Below, piece after piece: positions 43,458-51,435 of a DNA stretch of 64,000 nucleotides. A program made the translations under genes and the position numbers. The notes under the pieces were generated by a model, which saw nothing but the letters and a program-made list of their open reading frames with translations, searched no databases and was not told the DNA's origin. The stretch's first letter is position 1. Every line of letters starts with the position of its first letter. This stretch comes from Pseudosulfitobacter pseudonitzschiae (lineage in GTDB: Bacteria; Pseudomonadota; Alphaproteobacteria; Rhodobacterales; Rhodobacteraceae), in assembly GCF_900129395.1 (NCBI RefSeq), contig NZ_FQVP01000003.1:310001-374000 (forward strand), given 5' to 3'.

Positions 43458-44024
43458 ATGACGGATCACGGCATGGAACTGACGGGCAAGCTGCTGCTGG
43501 CGATGCCGGGTATGGGGGACATGCGGTTCGATCATTCTGTGGTCTTTTTGTGTGAACACTCCCCCAAAGGCGCGATGGGTCTGATCGTGAACAAGCCTGC
43601 GCAGGATCTGGCGCTGGGCGAGGTTCTGGAACAGCTCGACATCGCGGTGACCCCGGACGTGCGCCGGATGCCAGTGCATTTCGGTGGTCCGGTCGAGACC
43701 TCGCGCGGGTTTGTGCTGCATTCGGGGGACTATACCTCGCAGTTGCAGACGCTGAAGATTGGCGACGGTTTTGGCATGACAGCCACGCAGGATATCCTTG
43801 AGGACATCGGACGCGGGTCCGGTCCGGCGCAGTCGCTGATGATGCTGGGCTATGCCGGATGGGGGCCAGGACAGTTGGAGCAGGAGATACTGGCGAACGG
43901 CTGGCTGACCTGCGACGCGCGCAGCGATCTGGTGTTCGGCAACAGCACCGAGAAATGGCAAAGTGCGCTGAAATCCCTGGGTGTCGATCCACTGGGTTTA
44001 TCGGGTACGGCCGGGCGGGCCTGA
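43458..44024 (+). CDS. YqgE/AlgH family protein
   Basis: A 188-residue protein of the YqgE/AlgH (UPF0301) family. Blocks include [29 protein letters not shown] and [42 protein letters not shown] and NGWL. The molecular role is not established; AlgH was first linked to alginate control. ATG at 43458 is preferred over 43452 because GGATGG lies upstream and the N-terminus then fits the family. Confidence 0.9.
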   Translation: MTDHGMELTGKLLLAMPGMGDMRFDHSVVFLCEHSPKGAMGLIVNKPAQDLALGEVLEQLDIAVTPDVRRMPVHFGGPVETSRGFVLHSGDYTSQLQTLKIGDGFGMTATQDILEDIGRGSGPAQSLMMLGYAGWGPGQLEQEILANGWLTCDARSDLVFGNSTEKWQSALKSLGVDPLGLSGTAGRA

Positions 44025-44082
44025 TCCTGCGGCAGGGGGCAAAACCGTTGCGCGGGGCGTAACGCTCGTGCACTGATGCGCC

Positions 44083-44304
44083 ATGAAAGCTTTGATTGTC
44101 TTTGTCGCCGGCCTGATCGTCTTTGGCGTGACCTTTGCCGGTTGGATTTACCTCAACGGACTGGGCTGCGGTATGAACCCGACCGGTTGCAGCGGGTTCT
44201 CGTTGAACTGGAGCGATTTCGAAGCGTTGCAGATTTTCCTGCCGACCTTTTTCCTTGGCGCTGTTTTGATGGTGTTGGGTGTTTGGATATGGTGGCGACG
44301 GTAA
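44083..44304 (+). CDS. Small hypothetical two-helix membrane protein
   Basis: A 73-residue protein with an N-terminal helix (3-22, ALIVFVAGLIVFGVTFAGWI), a loop with two cysteines (LGCGMNPTGCSGF) that could form a disulfide, and a second helix (50-70). The ATG at 44083 follows yqgE by 58 bp on the same strand. The reading frame is bounded by good third-position GC use. No family was recognised. Confidence 0.65.
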   Translation: MKALIVFVAGLIVFGVTFAGWIYLNGLGCGMNPTGCSGFSLNWSDFEALQIFLPTFFLGAVLMVLGVWIWWRR

Positions 44305-44630
44305 AGGGCGATTTCACCCTTTCGGGTCATCGCCAGTGCTGCTTCTAGAACCGTGGCCGCGGGCCAGATAGGTCGCTGATAGGTTGCAATGACAAGTGAC
44401 CAAATGCGACCGGCACCGCGATATTTTCCGAACGGATAATCGTTCAATTGCTGAATTCCATGTTTCTTGTGATCTGCGGATAACATCCGAGTCGGTCCCG
44501 CTTCATCGAGATAAACACTATAAAATCAACGCATTATCCCGCTCCAATAATTTTACTGGACAGGTGTCCAAAATAGTCGTCCAATTTTCTTATCGGCACT
44601 GGGAGGCGCCGACTGAGGGAGGATTTTACC
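44305..44630. other. Intergenic promoter region of the alcohol-oxidation operon
   Basis: This 326-bp gap opens with a weak hairpin (AAAGGG-N8-CCCTTT, 44303-44322) after the small membrane-protein gene. It is AT-richer from about 44,400 on, contains a GAACG-N6-CGTTC inverted repeat near 44431-44446, and ends with the palindrome described at 44557. GGAGG eight bases before 44631 is the ribosome-binding site of the dehydrogenase gene. No gene was found in it. Confidence 0.5.
44557..44570. promoter_or_regulatory. Candidate TetR operator TGGACA-GG-TGTCCA
   Basis: A perfect 14-bp palindrome with 6-bp arms lies about 60 bp before the first gene of the four-gene operon whose last gene encodes a TetR-type repressor. 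An imperfect further half-site (CGTCCA) follows at 44579-44584. Position and symmetry fit an operator for that repressor. Confidence 0.55.
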
Positions 44631-46277
44631 ATGCCAACGCAAAAGTCGTTCGACTACGTCATCGTGGGCGGAGGGTCGGCGGGATCGACGCTTGCCGCGC
44701 GGTTGAGTGAGGACAGCCACGTTTCCGTGTGTCTGCTTGAGGCAGGCGGTCAGGGCGATCACATCCTGATCCGCGCCCCTGCGGGGGTTGTCGGGATGCT
44801 GCCGGGGCATGGCAAGATTTCCAATTGGGCCTTTCAGACGACCCCGCAGCCGGGATTGAACGGACGGCGCGGCTATCAGCCGCGCGGCAAGGCGCTGGGC
44901 GGATCCAGCGCGATCAACGCCATGCTATATGTGCGTGGCCACAAGTCGGACTATGACGATTGGGCCGCGCAGGGCTGTGAAGGGTGGGGCTGGGACGAGT
45001 GCCTGCCGTATTTCCAAAAGTCGGAGAACAACGAGAACGGGGCCGATGACCATCACGGCGCATCCGGCCCGTTGCAGGTGTCGAACCAGAAATCACCCCG
45101 TCCGATCACCCGCGCCTTTGTCGATGCGGCGACCGAATGCCAGCACCGCGAGGTGGACGATTTCAACACCGGCGACAACGAGGGTGTGGGCCTGTACCAA
45201 GTCACCCAGTTCCACGACAAGGCCCGCAATGGCGAGCGGTGTTCCGCGGCGGCGGCCTATTTGCACCCTGTCCAGAAAAGCCGCAGCAATCTGACGGTAA
45301 TCACCGGTGCACATGCCACCAAGATCGTGATGGAAGGCAAGCGCGCGGTCGGGGTTGCGTACCGGCAAAAGGGTCAGGATCACGAGGTGCGCGCGACCCG
45401 CGAGGTGCTGCTGTCAGGGGGCGTTTTCAACTCGCCGCAGTTGTTGATGCTGTCGGGGATCGGGCCGGAACAGGAAATCCGCCGTCACGGAATTACGGTG
45501 CTGCACGACCTGCCCGGCGTGGGCAAGAACCTGCAGGACCATCTTGATTTCATTCTGGCCTGCAAATCCAAGGACACCGACAATTTCGGCATCGGTCTGG
45601 CGGGCACCATCGGTCTGACCAAGCATATCCTGAAATGGCGCAAGGATGGCACCGGCATGATCGCCACGCCCTTTGCCGAAGGGGCGGGGTTTCTGAAAAC
45701 CGATCCGGCGCTGGACCGGCCCGACATCCAGTTGCACTTTGTCATTTCCATTGTGGACGACCACGCGCGCAAGCTGCACCTGGGCTATGGCTACAGCCTG
45801 CACGTCTGCGTGCTGCGCCCCCATGGCCGCGGCGAGGTGTTTCTGGAAAGCGCCGATCCGATGGCGGCTCCGGGCATCGACCCGAAATTCCTGTCCGATC
45901 CGCGTGATCTGGAACGGCTGATCAAGGGGGCCAGGATGGCGCGTGAAATCCTGCAAGCGCCGGCGATGAAGAAATACTGTCACAAGGAACTGTTCGGCGT
46001 GACCGACAACATGACCGACGCCGAATGGGAAAGCCACATTCGCGCCCGTGCCGATACGATCTACCACCCCGTGGGCACCTGCAAGATGGGTGTCGACGAC
46101 ATGGCGGTGGTTGATCCGCAGCTTCGGGTGCGGGGAATTGACGGTCTGCGGGTGGTCGATGCCTCCGTGATGCCGACCCTGATCGGCGGAAACACCAATG
46201 CCCCTACAATCATGATCGCGGAACGCGCGGCCGATATGATCAAGGGCGATGTGACTGCAGCCGTGGCTGCGCAATGA
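44631..46277 (+). CDS. GMC family oxidoreductase (choline dehydrogenase-like alcohol dehydrogenase)
   Basis: A 548-residue FAD flavoenzyme. The FAD-binding motif DYVIVGGGSAGSTLAARLSE is at 6-25; the GMC signatures GKALGGSSAINAMLYVRG and GVFNSPQLLMLSGIGP are present; the catalytic histidine is in TIYHPVGTCKMG, followed by GGNTNAPTIMIAERAAD. It resembles BetA, but there is no betaine-aldehyde gene of the BetB type or choline transporter here. With an acyl-CoA ligase and an aldehyde dehydrogenase following, oxidation of a hydrophobic primary alcohol to aldehyde (AlkJ-like) is more likely. Electron acceptor probably ubiquinone. Confidence 0.9.
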   Translation: MPTQKSFDYVIVGGGSAGSTLAARLSEDSHVSVCLLEAGGQGDHILIRAPAGVVGMLPGHGKISNWAFQTTPQPGLNGRRGYQPRGKALGGSSAINAMLYVRGHKSDYDDWAAQGCEGWGWDECLPYFQKSENNENGADDHHGASGPLQVSNQKSPRPITRAFVDAATECQHREVDDFNTGDNEGVGLYQVTQFHDKARNGERCSAAAAYLHPVQKSRSNLTVITGAHATKIVMEGKRAVGVAYRQKGQDHEVRATREVLLSGGVFNSPQLLMLSGIGPEQEIRRHGITVLHDLPGVGKNLQDHLDFILACKSKDTDNFGIGLAGTIGLTKHILKWRKDGTGMIATPFAEGAGFLKTDPALDRPDIQLHFVISIVDDHARKLHLGYGYSLHVCVLRPHGRGEVFLESADPMAAPGIDPKFLSDPRDLERLIKGARMAREILQAPAMKKYCHKELFGVTDNMTDAEWESHIRARADTIYHPVGTCKMGVDDMAVVDPQLRVRGIDGLRVVDASVMPTLIGGNTNAPTIMIAERAADMIKGDVTAAVAAQ

Positions 46278-47920
46278 AAGAGAGTACGATGAACGGAACA
46301 ATGATGAGCCAACCGCTGACGATCTCTTCGCTGATCGCGCATGCGCAAACCTATCACGGTGGCACCGAGGTTGTGTCGGTTGAGACCGACGGGACGGTGG
46401 ACCGATCGAACTGGGGTACGGTGGGGGCAAATGCACGCAGGTTGGCCCACGCTTTGGACAAGCTTGGGGTGGACGCGGGTGCGCGGTGCGGAACGATTGC
46501 CTGGAACAACCGACGCCATCTGGAAATCTATTTTGGCGTCGCTGGCAGCGGGCGGGTGACGCACACGTTGAACCCGCGCCTGACGCCCGAGCAGATGATT
46601 TATATCATCAACCACGCCGAGGATCAGGTGATGTTCCTGGACCGGACTTTCCTGCCGGTGGCGGCCAAGCTGGGAACGCATCTGAAATCGGTGAAACATT
46701 TCATCCTGTTGGGACCGCGTGACGACGAAGCTGCCGGAATGGTGGACGGGTTGCTCTTTTTCGATGAACTTCTGGAAACAGGCGATGCCGGATACGATTG
46801 GCCGGTGCTGGACGAAAACACACCTGCCGCGCTGTGCTATACCTCCGGGACGACGGGCAACCCCAAGGGTGTGCAATATACGCATCGGTCAACGGTGCTG
46901 CATTCGATTGCGGGCAACCAGCCGGACGGGATGGCGATTGCCGCGCGTGACGTGGTCATGCCGGTGGTGCCGATGTTCCACGTCAACGCCTGGGGCGTGC
47001 CCTATGTGGCGGCACACACCGGTGCAAAGCTGGTCTTGCCGGGGCCGCAACTGGACGGTGAAAGCCTGGCCCGGCTGATCGACGCCGAGCAGGTCACCCT
47101 GTCACTTGGCGTGCCGACAATCTGGATGGGATTGCTGGCGGGGCTGGAAAAGACCGGCCTGAAGGCCGCGTCAATGACCCGTACAGTGGTGGGCGGATCG
47201 GCCTTGCCGCCCTCCATGATCGCGGCATTCCGTGACAAATACGACGTGGAACTGATCCACGCCTGGGGGATGACCGAAACCTCGCCGCTGGGGACGTTGA
47301 ACCAGCTTTTGCAAAAGCACACAGGGCTGAGTGTCGACGCCCAGGCGCGCCTGCGCGAGGGGCAGGGGCGGCCGCCCTATGGTGTGGAACTGAGGATTGT
47401 GGACGAAGACGGTAAGGAATTGCCGCGCGATGGCAAGACGCAGGGTGAATTGCAGATCAGGGGGCTTTGGATCGTTGAAAGCTACTTCGGTCAGGACAAG
47501 ACCGCGCTGACCGAGGACGGCTGGTTCGACACCGGCGATGTGGCAACGCTGGATGCAGATGGGTTCATGATCATCCGCGACCGTTCCAAGGATATCATCA
47601 AATCGGGTGGCGAATGGATTTCGACGGTCGAGCTTGAGAACATCGCCATCGCACACCCGCAGATCGCCAACGCTGCCGCTATCGCTGCGCGGCACAAGAA
47701 ATGGGACGAGCGCCCAGTGGTGCTGGCCGTGCCGGTTGTGGGCGCCAATCCGACCGAGGCGGAGGTTCTGGCCGCATACGATGGCAAGGTTGCAAGCTGG
47801 CAGGTGCCGGACCGGGTGATCTTTGTCGAGGAGCTGCCGCTGGGCGCCACCGGCAAGGTGCTGAAAAACAAGCTGCGTGAAACCTACGGCGACGTCCTGA
47901 TGGAGGACGGGGGAACATGA
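46274..47920 (+). CDS. Medium/long-chain fatty-acid--CoA ligase
   Basis: A 548-residue member of the ANL (adenylate-forming) superfamily. The AMP-binding motif YTSGTTGNPKG is at about 189-199; GMTETSPLGT at about 331-340 is the adenine-binding motif; GWFDTGDVATLDADGFM and DRSKDIIKSGGEWIST mark the C-terminal domain, and GKVLKN holds the catalytic lysine. The expected reaction is ATP-dependent thioesterification of a carboxylic acid with CoA. It overlaps the preceding gene by four bases (ATGA); an ATG at 46289 is an alternative start. Confidence 0.92.
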   Translation: MKESTMNGTMMSQPLTISSLIAHAQTYHGGTEVVSVETDGTVDRSNWGTVGANARRLAHALDKLGVDAGARCGTIAWNNRRHLEIYFGVAGSGRVTHTLNPRLTPEQMIYIINHAEDQVMFLDRTFLPVAAKLGTHLKSVKHFILLGPRDDEAAGMVDGLLFFDELLETGDAGYDWPVLDENTPAALCYTSGTTGNPKGVQYTHRSTVLHSIAGNQPDGMAIAARDVVMPVVPMFHVNAWGVPYVAAHTGAKLVLPGPQLDGESLARLIDAEQVTLSLGVPTIWMGLLAGLEKTGLKAASMTRTVVGGSALPPSMIAAFRDKYDVELIHAWGMTETSPLGTLNQLLQKHTGLSVDAQARLREGQGRPPYGVELRIVDEDGKELPRDGKTQGELQIRGLWIVESYFGQDKTALTEDGWFDTGDVATLDADGFMIIRDRSKDIIKSGGEWISTVELENIAIAHPQIANAAAIAARHKKWDERPVVLAVPVVGANPTEAEVLAAYDGKVASWQVPDRVIFVEELPLGATGKVLKNKLRETYGDVLMEDGGT

Positions 47921-49647
47921 ACCAGATAGCACAGGACATCATTCCCGATTTCAGCGTCATTGACACCGCACTTGGCGCGTTGTCCCGGGGAAAGGACGCT
48001 TGGGCCCAGACCCCCATTGCCGAACGCATTGAAATCCTGTCCGAGATCAAGGATCGCTTGATGGAGGTGTCCGAAGGTTGGGCCGAAACGGCAGCGCGGC
48101 ACAAGCTGATCCCGTCAGGCTCTCCGCTGGTGGGCGAGGAATGGCTCTCGGGGCCTTATGCCGTGATGTCGGCGTGCAACGGCTTGATGCAGACGCTGTC
48201 GCAGATGGAGGGCAAGGCGTTTCTGTCCCATTTGCCGACGCGACAGACGGCGAACGGGCAACTGTCGGTGCGCGTGGTGCCGCATTCGATCTGGGACCGG
48301 TTGCTTTTGTCGGGTGTGACGGCGGATGTCTGGATGCAGCCCGACGTCACAGCGCAGAGCCTGCCGCAACACACGGCGCAGGCCTATGACACGCCGCCCG
48401 CGCAGAGGCAGGGCAAGCTGGCGCTGGTGCTGGGCGCAGGCAATATCGCGTCCATCGCGCCGCTGGATGCCTTTCAAAAGCTGTTTGCCGAACATCAGGT
48501 GGTTGTCCTCAAGATGAACCCGGTGAACGATTATCTGACCGAATACCTTGAGGCCGCGCTGAAGCCGTTGATCGACCGCGACGCGCTGCGCATCGTGCGC
48601 GGCGGGGCCGAGGTGGGCGGCTATCTGTGCAACCATCCGCTGGTTGAGGAAATCCACATCACCGGTGCCGCTGCCTCGCACGACATGATCGTCTGGGGCG
48701 TGGGTCAGGAAGCCGTGGAGAACAAGCGGGCCGGAACGCCGAAGATCGACAAGCCGATCACCTCGGAACTGGGCGCGGTCTGTCCGACGATTGTGGTGCC
48801 GGGCCACTGGAGCGAGGCTGACCTGCAGTTTCAGGCCGAGCATCTTGCGACGCAGAAACTTCACAACTCGGGTTTCAACTGTGTGGCCTGCCAGATGCTG
48901 ATCCTGCCCGCCGACTGGCCGCAGAAGGACAGGCTTTTGGACAAGCTGCGCGCGGTGATGGCCGGGCTGGATGCACGGCAGGCCTATTATCCGGGGGCCG
49001 AGGGACGGATGCAAGATTTTGCCGATCATGCACTGCAGGCCGACCGGTTCGACCGTGGCGCAGCCCCCGCCTGTATCGTCGCGCCTGCGGATGCGGATGG
49101 CTGGTTTGCGCGCAACGAGGTCTTTGCCCCTGCCTTGTCCACGCACGAGATCGGGGGCAACGATCCGGCGGCCTATCTGGTCGCAGCGGTGCGCTATGCC
49201 AATGAAACACTCAGCGGTACACTGGGGGCCAACATCCTGATCCACCCCGCCACGATCCGGCAGATCAGGCGCAAACGGTTCGAGGAAATCATCGCTGACC
49301 TGCACTATGGCACCATCGCGATCAATGCGTGGACCGGGCTGGCGTTTCTGTCGACGGCTTGCCCTTGGGGCGCGTTTCCCGGGCACACCCTGCAGGACGT
49401 GTCGAGCGGGATCGGATTTGTGCACAACACGTTCATGTTCGACGCGCCCGAGCGGGTGGTGATCCGTGCGCCGTGGCGGCCCTTTCCACGCAACCTGCTT
49501 TCGGGTGGTATGACGCTGCTGCCGCGCCCGCCGTGGTTCGTGACCAACCGCCGTCAGCATGTGGTCGGCCGGTTGCTGACCCGCTTTCAACACCGGCCAA
49601 GCTGGTTTAAGTTGCCGGGAATTTTTATCAACGCCTTGCGGGGCTGA
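47917..49647 (+). CDS. Aldehyde dehydrogenase family protein
   Basis: A 576-residue protein of the ALDH superfamily, longer than the usual 480-500. The catalytic cysteine is C322 in SGFNCVACQ, with a second cysteine at 325. Divergent from canonical ALDHs: the glutamate motif reads ITSELGAVCPTIV and the cofactor region VLGAGNIASIAPLD. It oxidises an aldehyde to an acid with NAD(P), or possibly in CoA-dependent fashion. It overlaps the acyl-CoA ligase gene by four bases, so it probably passes its acid to that ligase. The C-terminal 60 residues are an extension (RPPWFVTNRRQHVVG). Confidence 0.88.
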   Translation: MNQIAQDIIPDFSVIDTALGALSRGKDAWAQTPIAERIEILSEIKDRLMEVSEGWAETAARHKLIPSGSPLVGEEWLSGPYAVMSACNGLMQTLSQMEGKAFLSHLPTRQTANGQLSVRVVPHSIWDRLLLSGVTADVWMQPDVTAQSLPQHTAQAYDTPPAQRQGKLALVLGAGNIASIAPLDAFQKLFAEHQVVVLKMNPVNDYLTEYLEAALKPLIDRDALRIVRGGAEVGGYLCNHPLVEEIHITGAAASHDMIVWGVGQEAVENKRAGTPKIDKPITSELGAVCPTIVVPGHWSEADLQFQAEHLATQKLHNSGFNCVACQMLILPADWPQKDRLLDKLRAVMAGLDARQAYYPGAEGRMQDFADHALQADRFDRGAAPACIVAPADADGWFARNEVFAPALSTHEIGGNDPAAYLVAAVRYANETLSGTLGANILIHPATIRQIRRKRFEEIIADLHYGTIAINAWTGLAFLSTACPWGAFPGHTLQDVSSGIGFVHNTFMFDAPERVVIRAPWRPFPRNLLSGGMTLLPRPPWFVTNRRQHVVGRLLTRFQHRPSWFKLPGIFINALRG

Positions 49648-49668
49648 CCGGACCTACGGGGCAAGATA

Positions 49669-50289
49669 TTGACCAAGATTGATAAAATTGAACGTCTGAG
49701 CCAGCAAGCCGATGCAAAATCCGCAAAGCGGGCGCGCAAAAAACAGGAACTGGCCGATCACGCGATCACCGCGCTGAAACAGCTTGGCTATGCGCGCACC
49801 AGCCTGCGCGACATTGCCGCGATGTCGGGTGTCGCCGTGGGGACGCTGCATTATTATTTCGAGGACAAGGTCGACCTGATCGGCTTTTGTGTGCGGCGCT
49901 ACAAGGTGGGGTTCGTGGCGCAGATGGACGACATCGTGCGGACCGGCGATGCGCCGGACGCACTGCTCGCGCGGTTCATCAAGCGGCTTGCCCTGTCGAT
50001 CCGCCGCGATGCCGAAACGCACAGGCTGTGGTATGACGTACGGTCACAGGCGATGTTCGATCCGGCTTTCGAAGAAGTGGTCTTCGAGATCGAGGCGGCG
50101 ATGATCGCGCTGGTGGTGCGGTTGCTGGACCGGCTGGGCCAGCCTGCGGATCAGGCGCGGGCGCAGGCCGTGTACCTGATACTGGATGCGGCATTCCGCT
50201 TTCATTTGCAGCGGTATCTGGCCGGGGACACGGATGCGCCGTCGGCGTTCGAGGCGCAGGTGTCCGCGCACTTCGGGACAGTGGTTTAG
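49669..50289 (+). CDS. TetR/AcrR family transcriptional regulator
   Basis: A 206-residue repressor. The start is TTG at 49669, preceded by GGGG; no ATG exists before the DNA-binding domain, so this non-standard start is needed. Residues about 25-75 form the TetR helix-turn-helix (AITALKQLGYARTSLRDIAAMSGVAVGTLHYYFEDK). The C-terminal domain is helical and variable, as usual for the ligand-binding part. It is 21 bp downstream of the aldehyde dehydrogenase gene and is likely the regulator of the operon, with TGGACA-GG-TGTCCA as operator. The inducer is probably an alcohol, aldehyde, fatty acid or acyl-CoA. Confidence 0.9.
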   Translation: MTKIDKIERLSQQADAKSAKRARKKQELADHAITALKQLGYARTSLRDIAAMSGVAVGTLHYYFEDKVDLIGFCVRRYKVGFVAQMDDIVRTGDAPDALLARFIKRLALSIRRDAETHRLWYDVRSQAMFDPAFEEVVFEIEAAMIALVVRLLDRLGQPADQARAQAVYLILDAAFRFHLQRYLAGDTDAPSAFEAQVSAHFGTVV

Positions 50290-50347
50290 GGGGCTCTGCC
50301 CCCGCGCCTTGTGGCGCTCCCCCGGAGTTTGTCCAGCAAGATGAAGG
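50289..50347 (+). repeat. Two-hairpin intergenic repeat, copy 2
   Basis: GGGGGC-TCT-GCCCCC (50289-50303) is followed by GCGCC-TTGT-GGCGC (50304-50317), then TCCCCCGGAGTTTGTCC and AGCAAGATGAAGGA. It begins at the stop of the TetR gene and ends at the convergent Sua5 gene, filling the whole gap. The order and the tail are the same as at 4874-4932, 45 kb away. Confidence 0.75.
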
Positions 50348-50350
50348 ATC

Positions 50351-51292
50351 TCAGCGCGGCGCGGCGGCGCGTTTGAGCCGGTCGTTGATGGCAGCCCCCA
50401 GGCCTGTGGCCGGGATCGGGGCGACAGCGATGGGTTTGCCGGTGCGGTCAAGCTGGTGCAACGCGTCGAACAATGTGGCGGCGGCCTCGGCGAGGTCACC
50501 CGAGGCGCTTAATGTCAAGTCACCCTTGATCTTGCCAAAGCCCAGCAGGACCTCGCCCGCCTGTGCGCTGGTGGCGTTCAGGCGCACCGTCGCACCGGGG
50601 GCGTAATGCGAGGCGAGTTGGCCCGGGGCGGTGATCGCGTCGCCCGCATCGCGGCTGACCGGGGTGCCAAGGGCTGCCTCGATGGCCTCGGCCGGCAGGC
50701 CGCCGGGGCGCAGCAGCGTGGGCGTGCCTGCCAGCGACAGGATCGTGCTTTCCACGCCCACGGGGCAGGGGCCGTCGTCCAGCACGGCGGCGATGCGGCC
50801 CGACAGGCCGTCGAGGACATGTTGCGCGGTTGTGGGGCTGATGCGGCCCGACACATTGGCCGAGGGGGCGGCGACGGGCATCTGGGCGGCGTTCAGCAGC
50901 GCCTGTGCCGTGGGATGCTGCGGCACGCGTACGGCCACGGTCTCCAACCCCGCGGTGACCAGCGACGACAGGCCGTGACCGCGCGCCAGCGGCAGCACAA
51001 GTGTCAGGGCACCGGGCCAGAAGGCGGAGGCCAGCCGGTCGGCGGTGTCGGTCCACTCCACCAGCGCGCGGGCCGTGTCCACATCCGGCACATGCACGAT
51101 CAGCGGGTTGAAGCTGGGGCGGCCCTTCGCGGCATAGATGCCTGCCACTGCCTGCCCGTTGCGCGCGTCTGCGCCCAGCCCGTACACTGTCTCTGTCGGA
51201 AAGGCGACTTGCGCGCCCTCAGCCAGCAGGGCGGCGGCGCGGGCGATGCCGTCGGCATCGGGGTGCAGGTGGAGGGTTTTGGTCTGGTTCAT
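50351..51292 (-). CDS. Threonylcarbamoyl-AMP synthase (Sua5/YciO/YrdC)
   Basis: A 313-residue Sua5-type enzyme that makes threonylcarbamoyl-adenylate for the t6A37 tRNA modification. The YrdC domain is residues about 12-200 (FPTETVYGLGADA, KGRPSFNPLIVHV, the SANVSGRISPTTAQHV segment, VGVESTILSL) and the Sua5 C-terminal domain is about 235-310. GGGG spacing before the start is modest. It is convergent with the TetR gene and divergent from the acyl-CoA dehydrogenase. Confidence 0.93.
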   Translation of the reverse strand: MNQTKTLHLHPDADGIARAAALLAEGAQVAFPTETVYGLGADARNGQAVAGIYAAKGRPSFNPLIVHVPDVDTARALVEWTDTADRLASAFWPGALTLVLPLARGHGLSSLVTAGLETVAVRVPQHPTAQALLNAAQMPVAAPSANVSGRISPTTAQHVLDGLSGRIAAVLDDGPCPVGVESTILSLAGTPTLLRPGGLPAEAIEAALGTPVSRDAGDAITAPGQLASHYAPGATVRLNATSAQAGEVLLGFGKIKGDLTLSASGDLAEAAATLFDALHQLDRTGKPIAVAPIPATGLGAAINDRLKRAAAPR

Positions 51293-51435
51293 GTGATCCG
51301 TGCGTGACGCCGCGTTGATGTTGCCTTAGAGGGGCGGGAAAGCCCATGTTACCGCGCAAAGCTGCCCCCGTCGCCCGCATTAATGACCGCGCTGGGCATT
51401 GCCAAGGGTGCGGCGTAATTCTGAGGAGTTTGCAC

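Noticed and set aside
44631-46277. betA (choline dehydrogenase)
   Set aside because: Sequence resembles BetA, but choline-pathway partners are absent and the coupled acyl-CoA ligase points to a hydrophobic alcohol.
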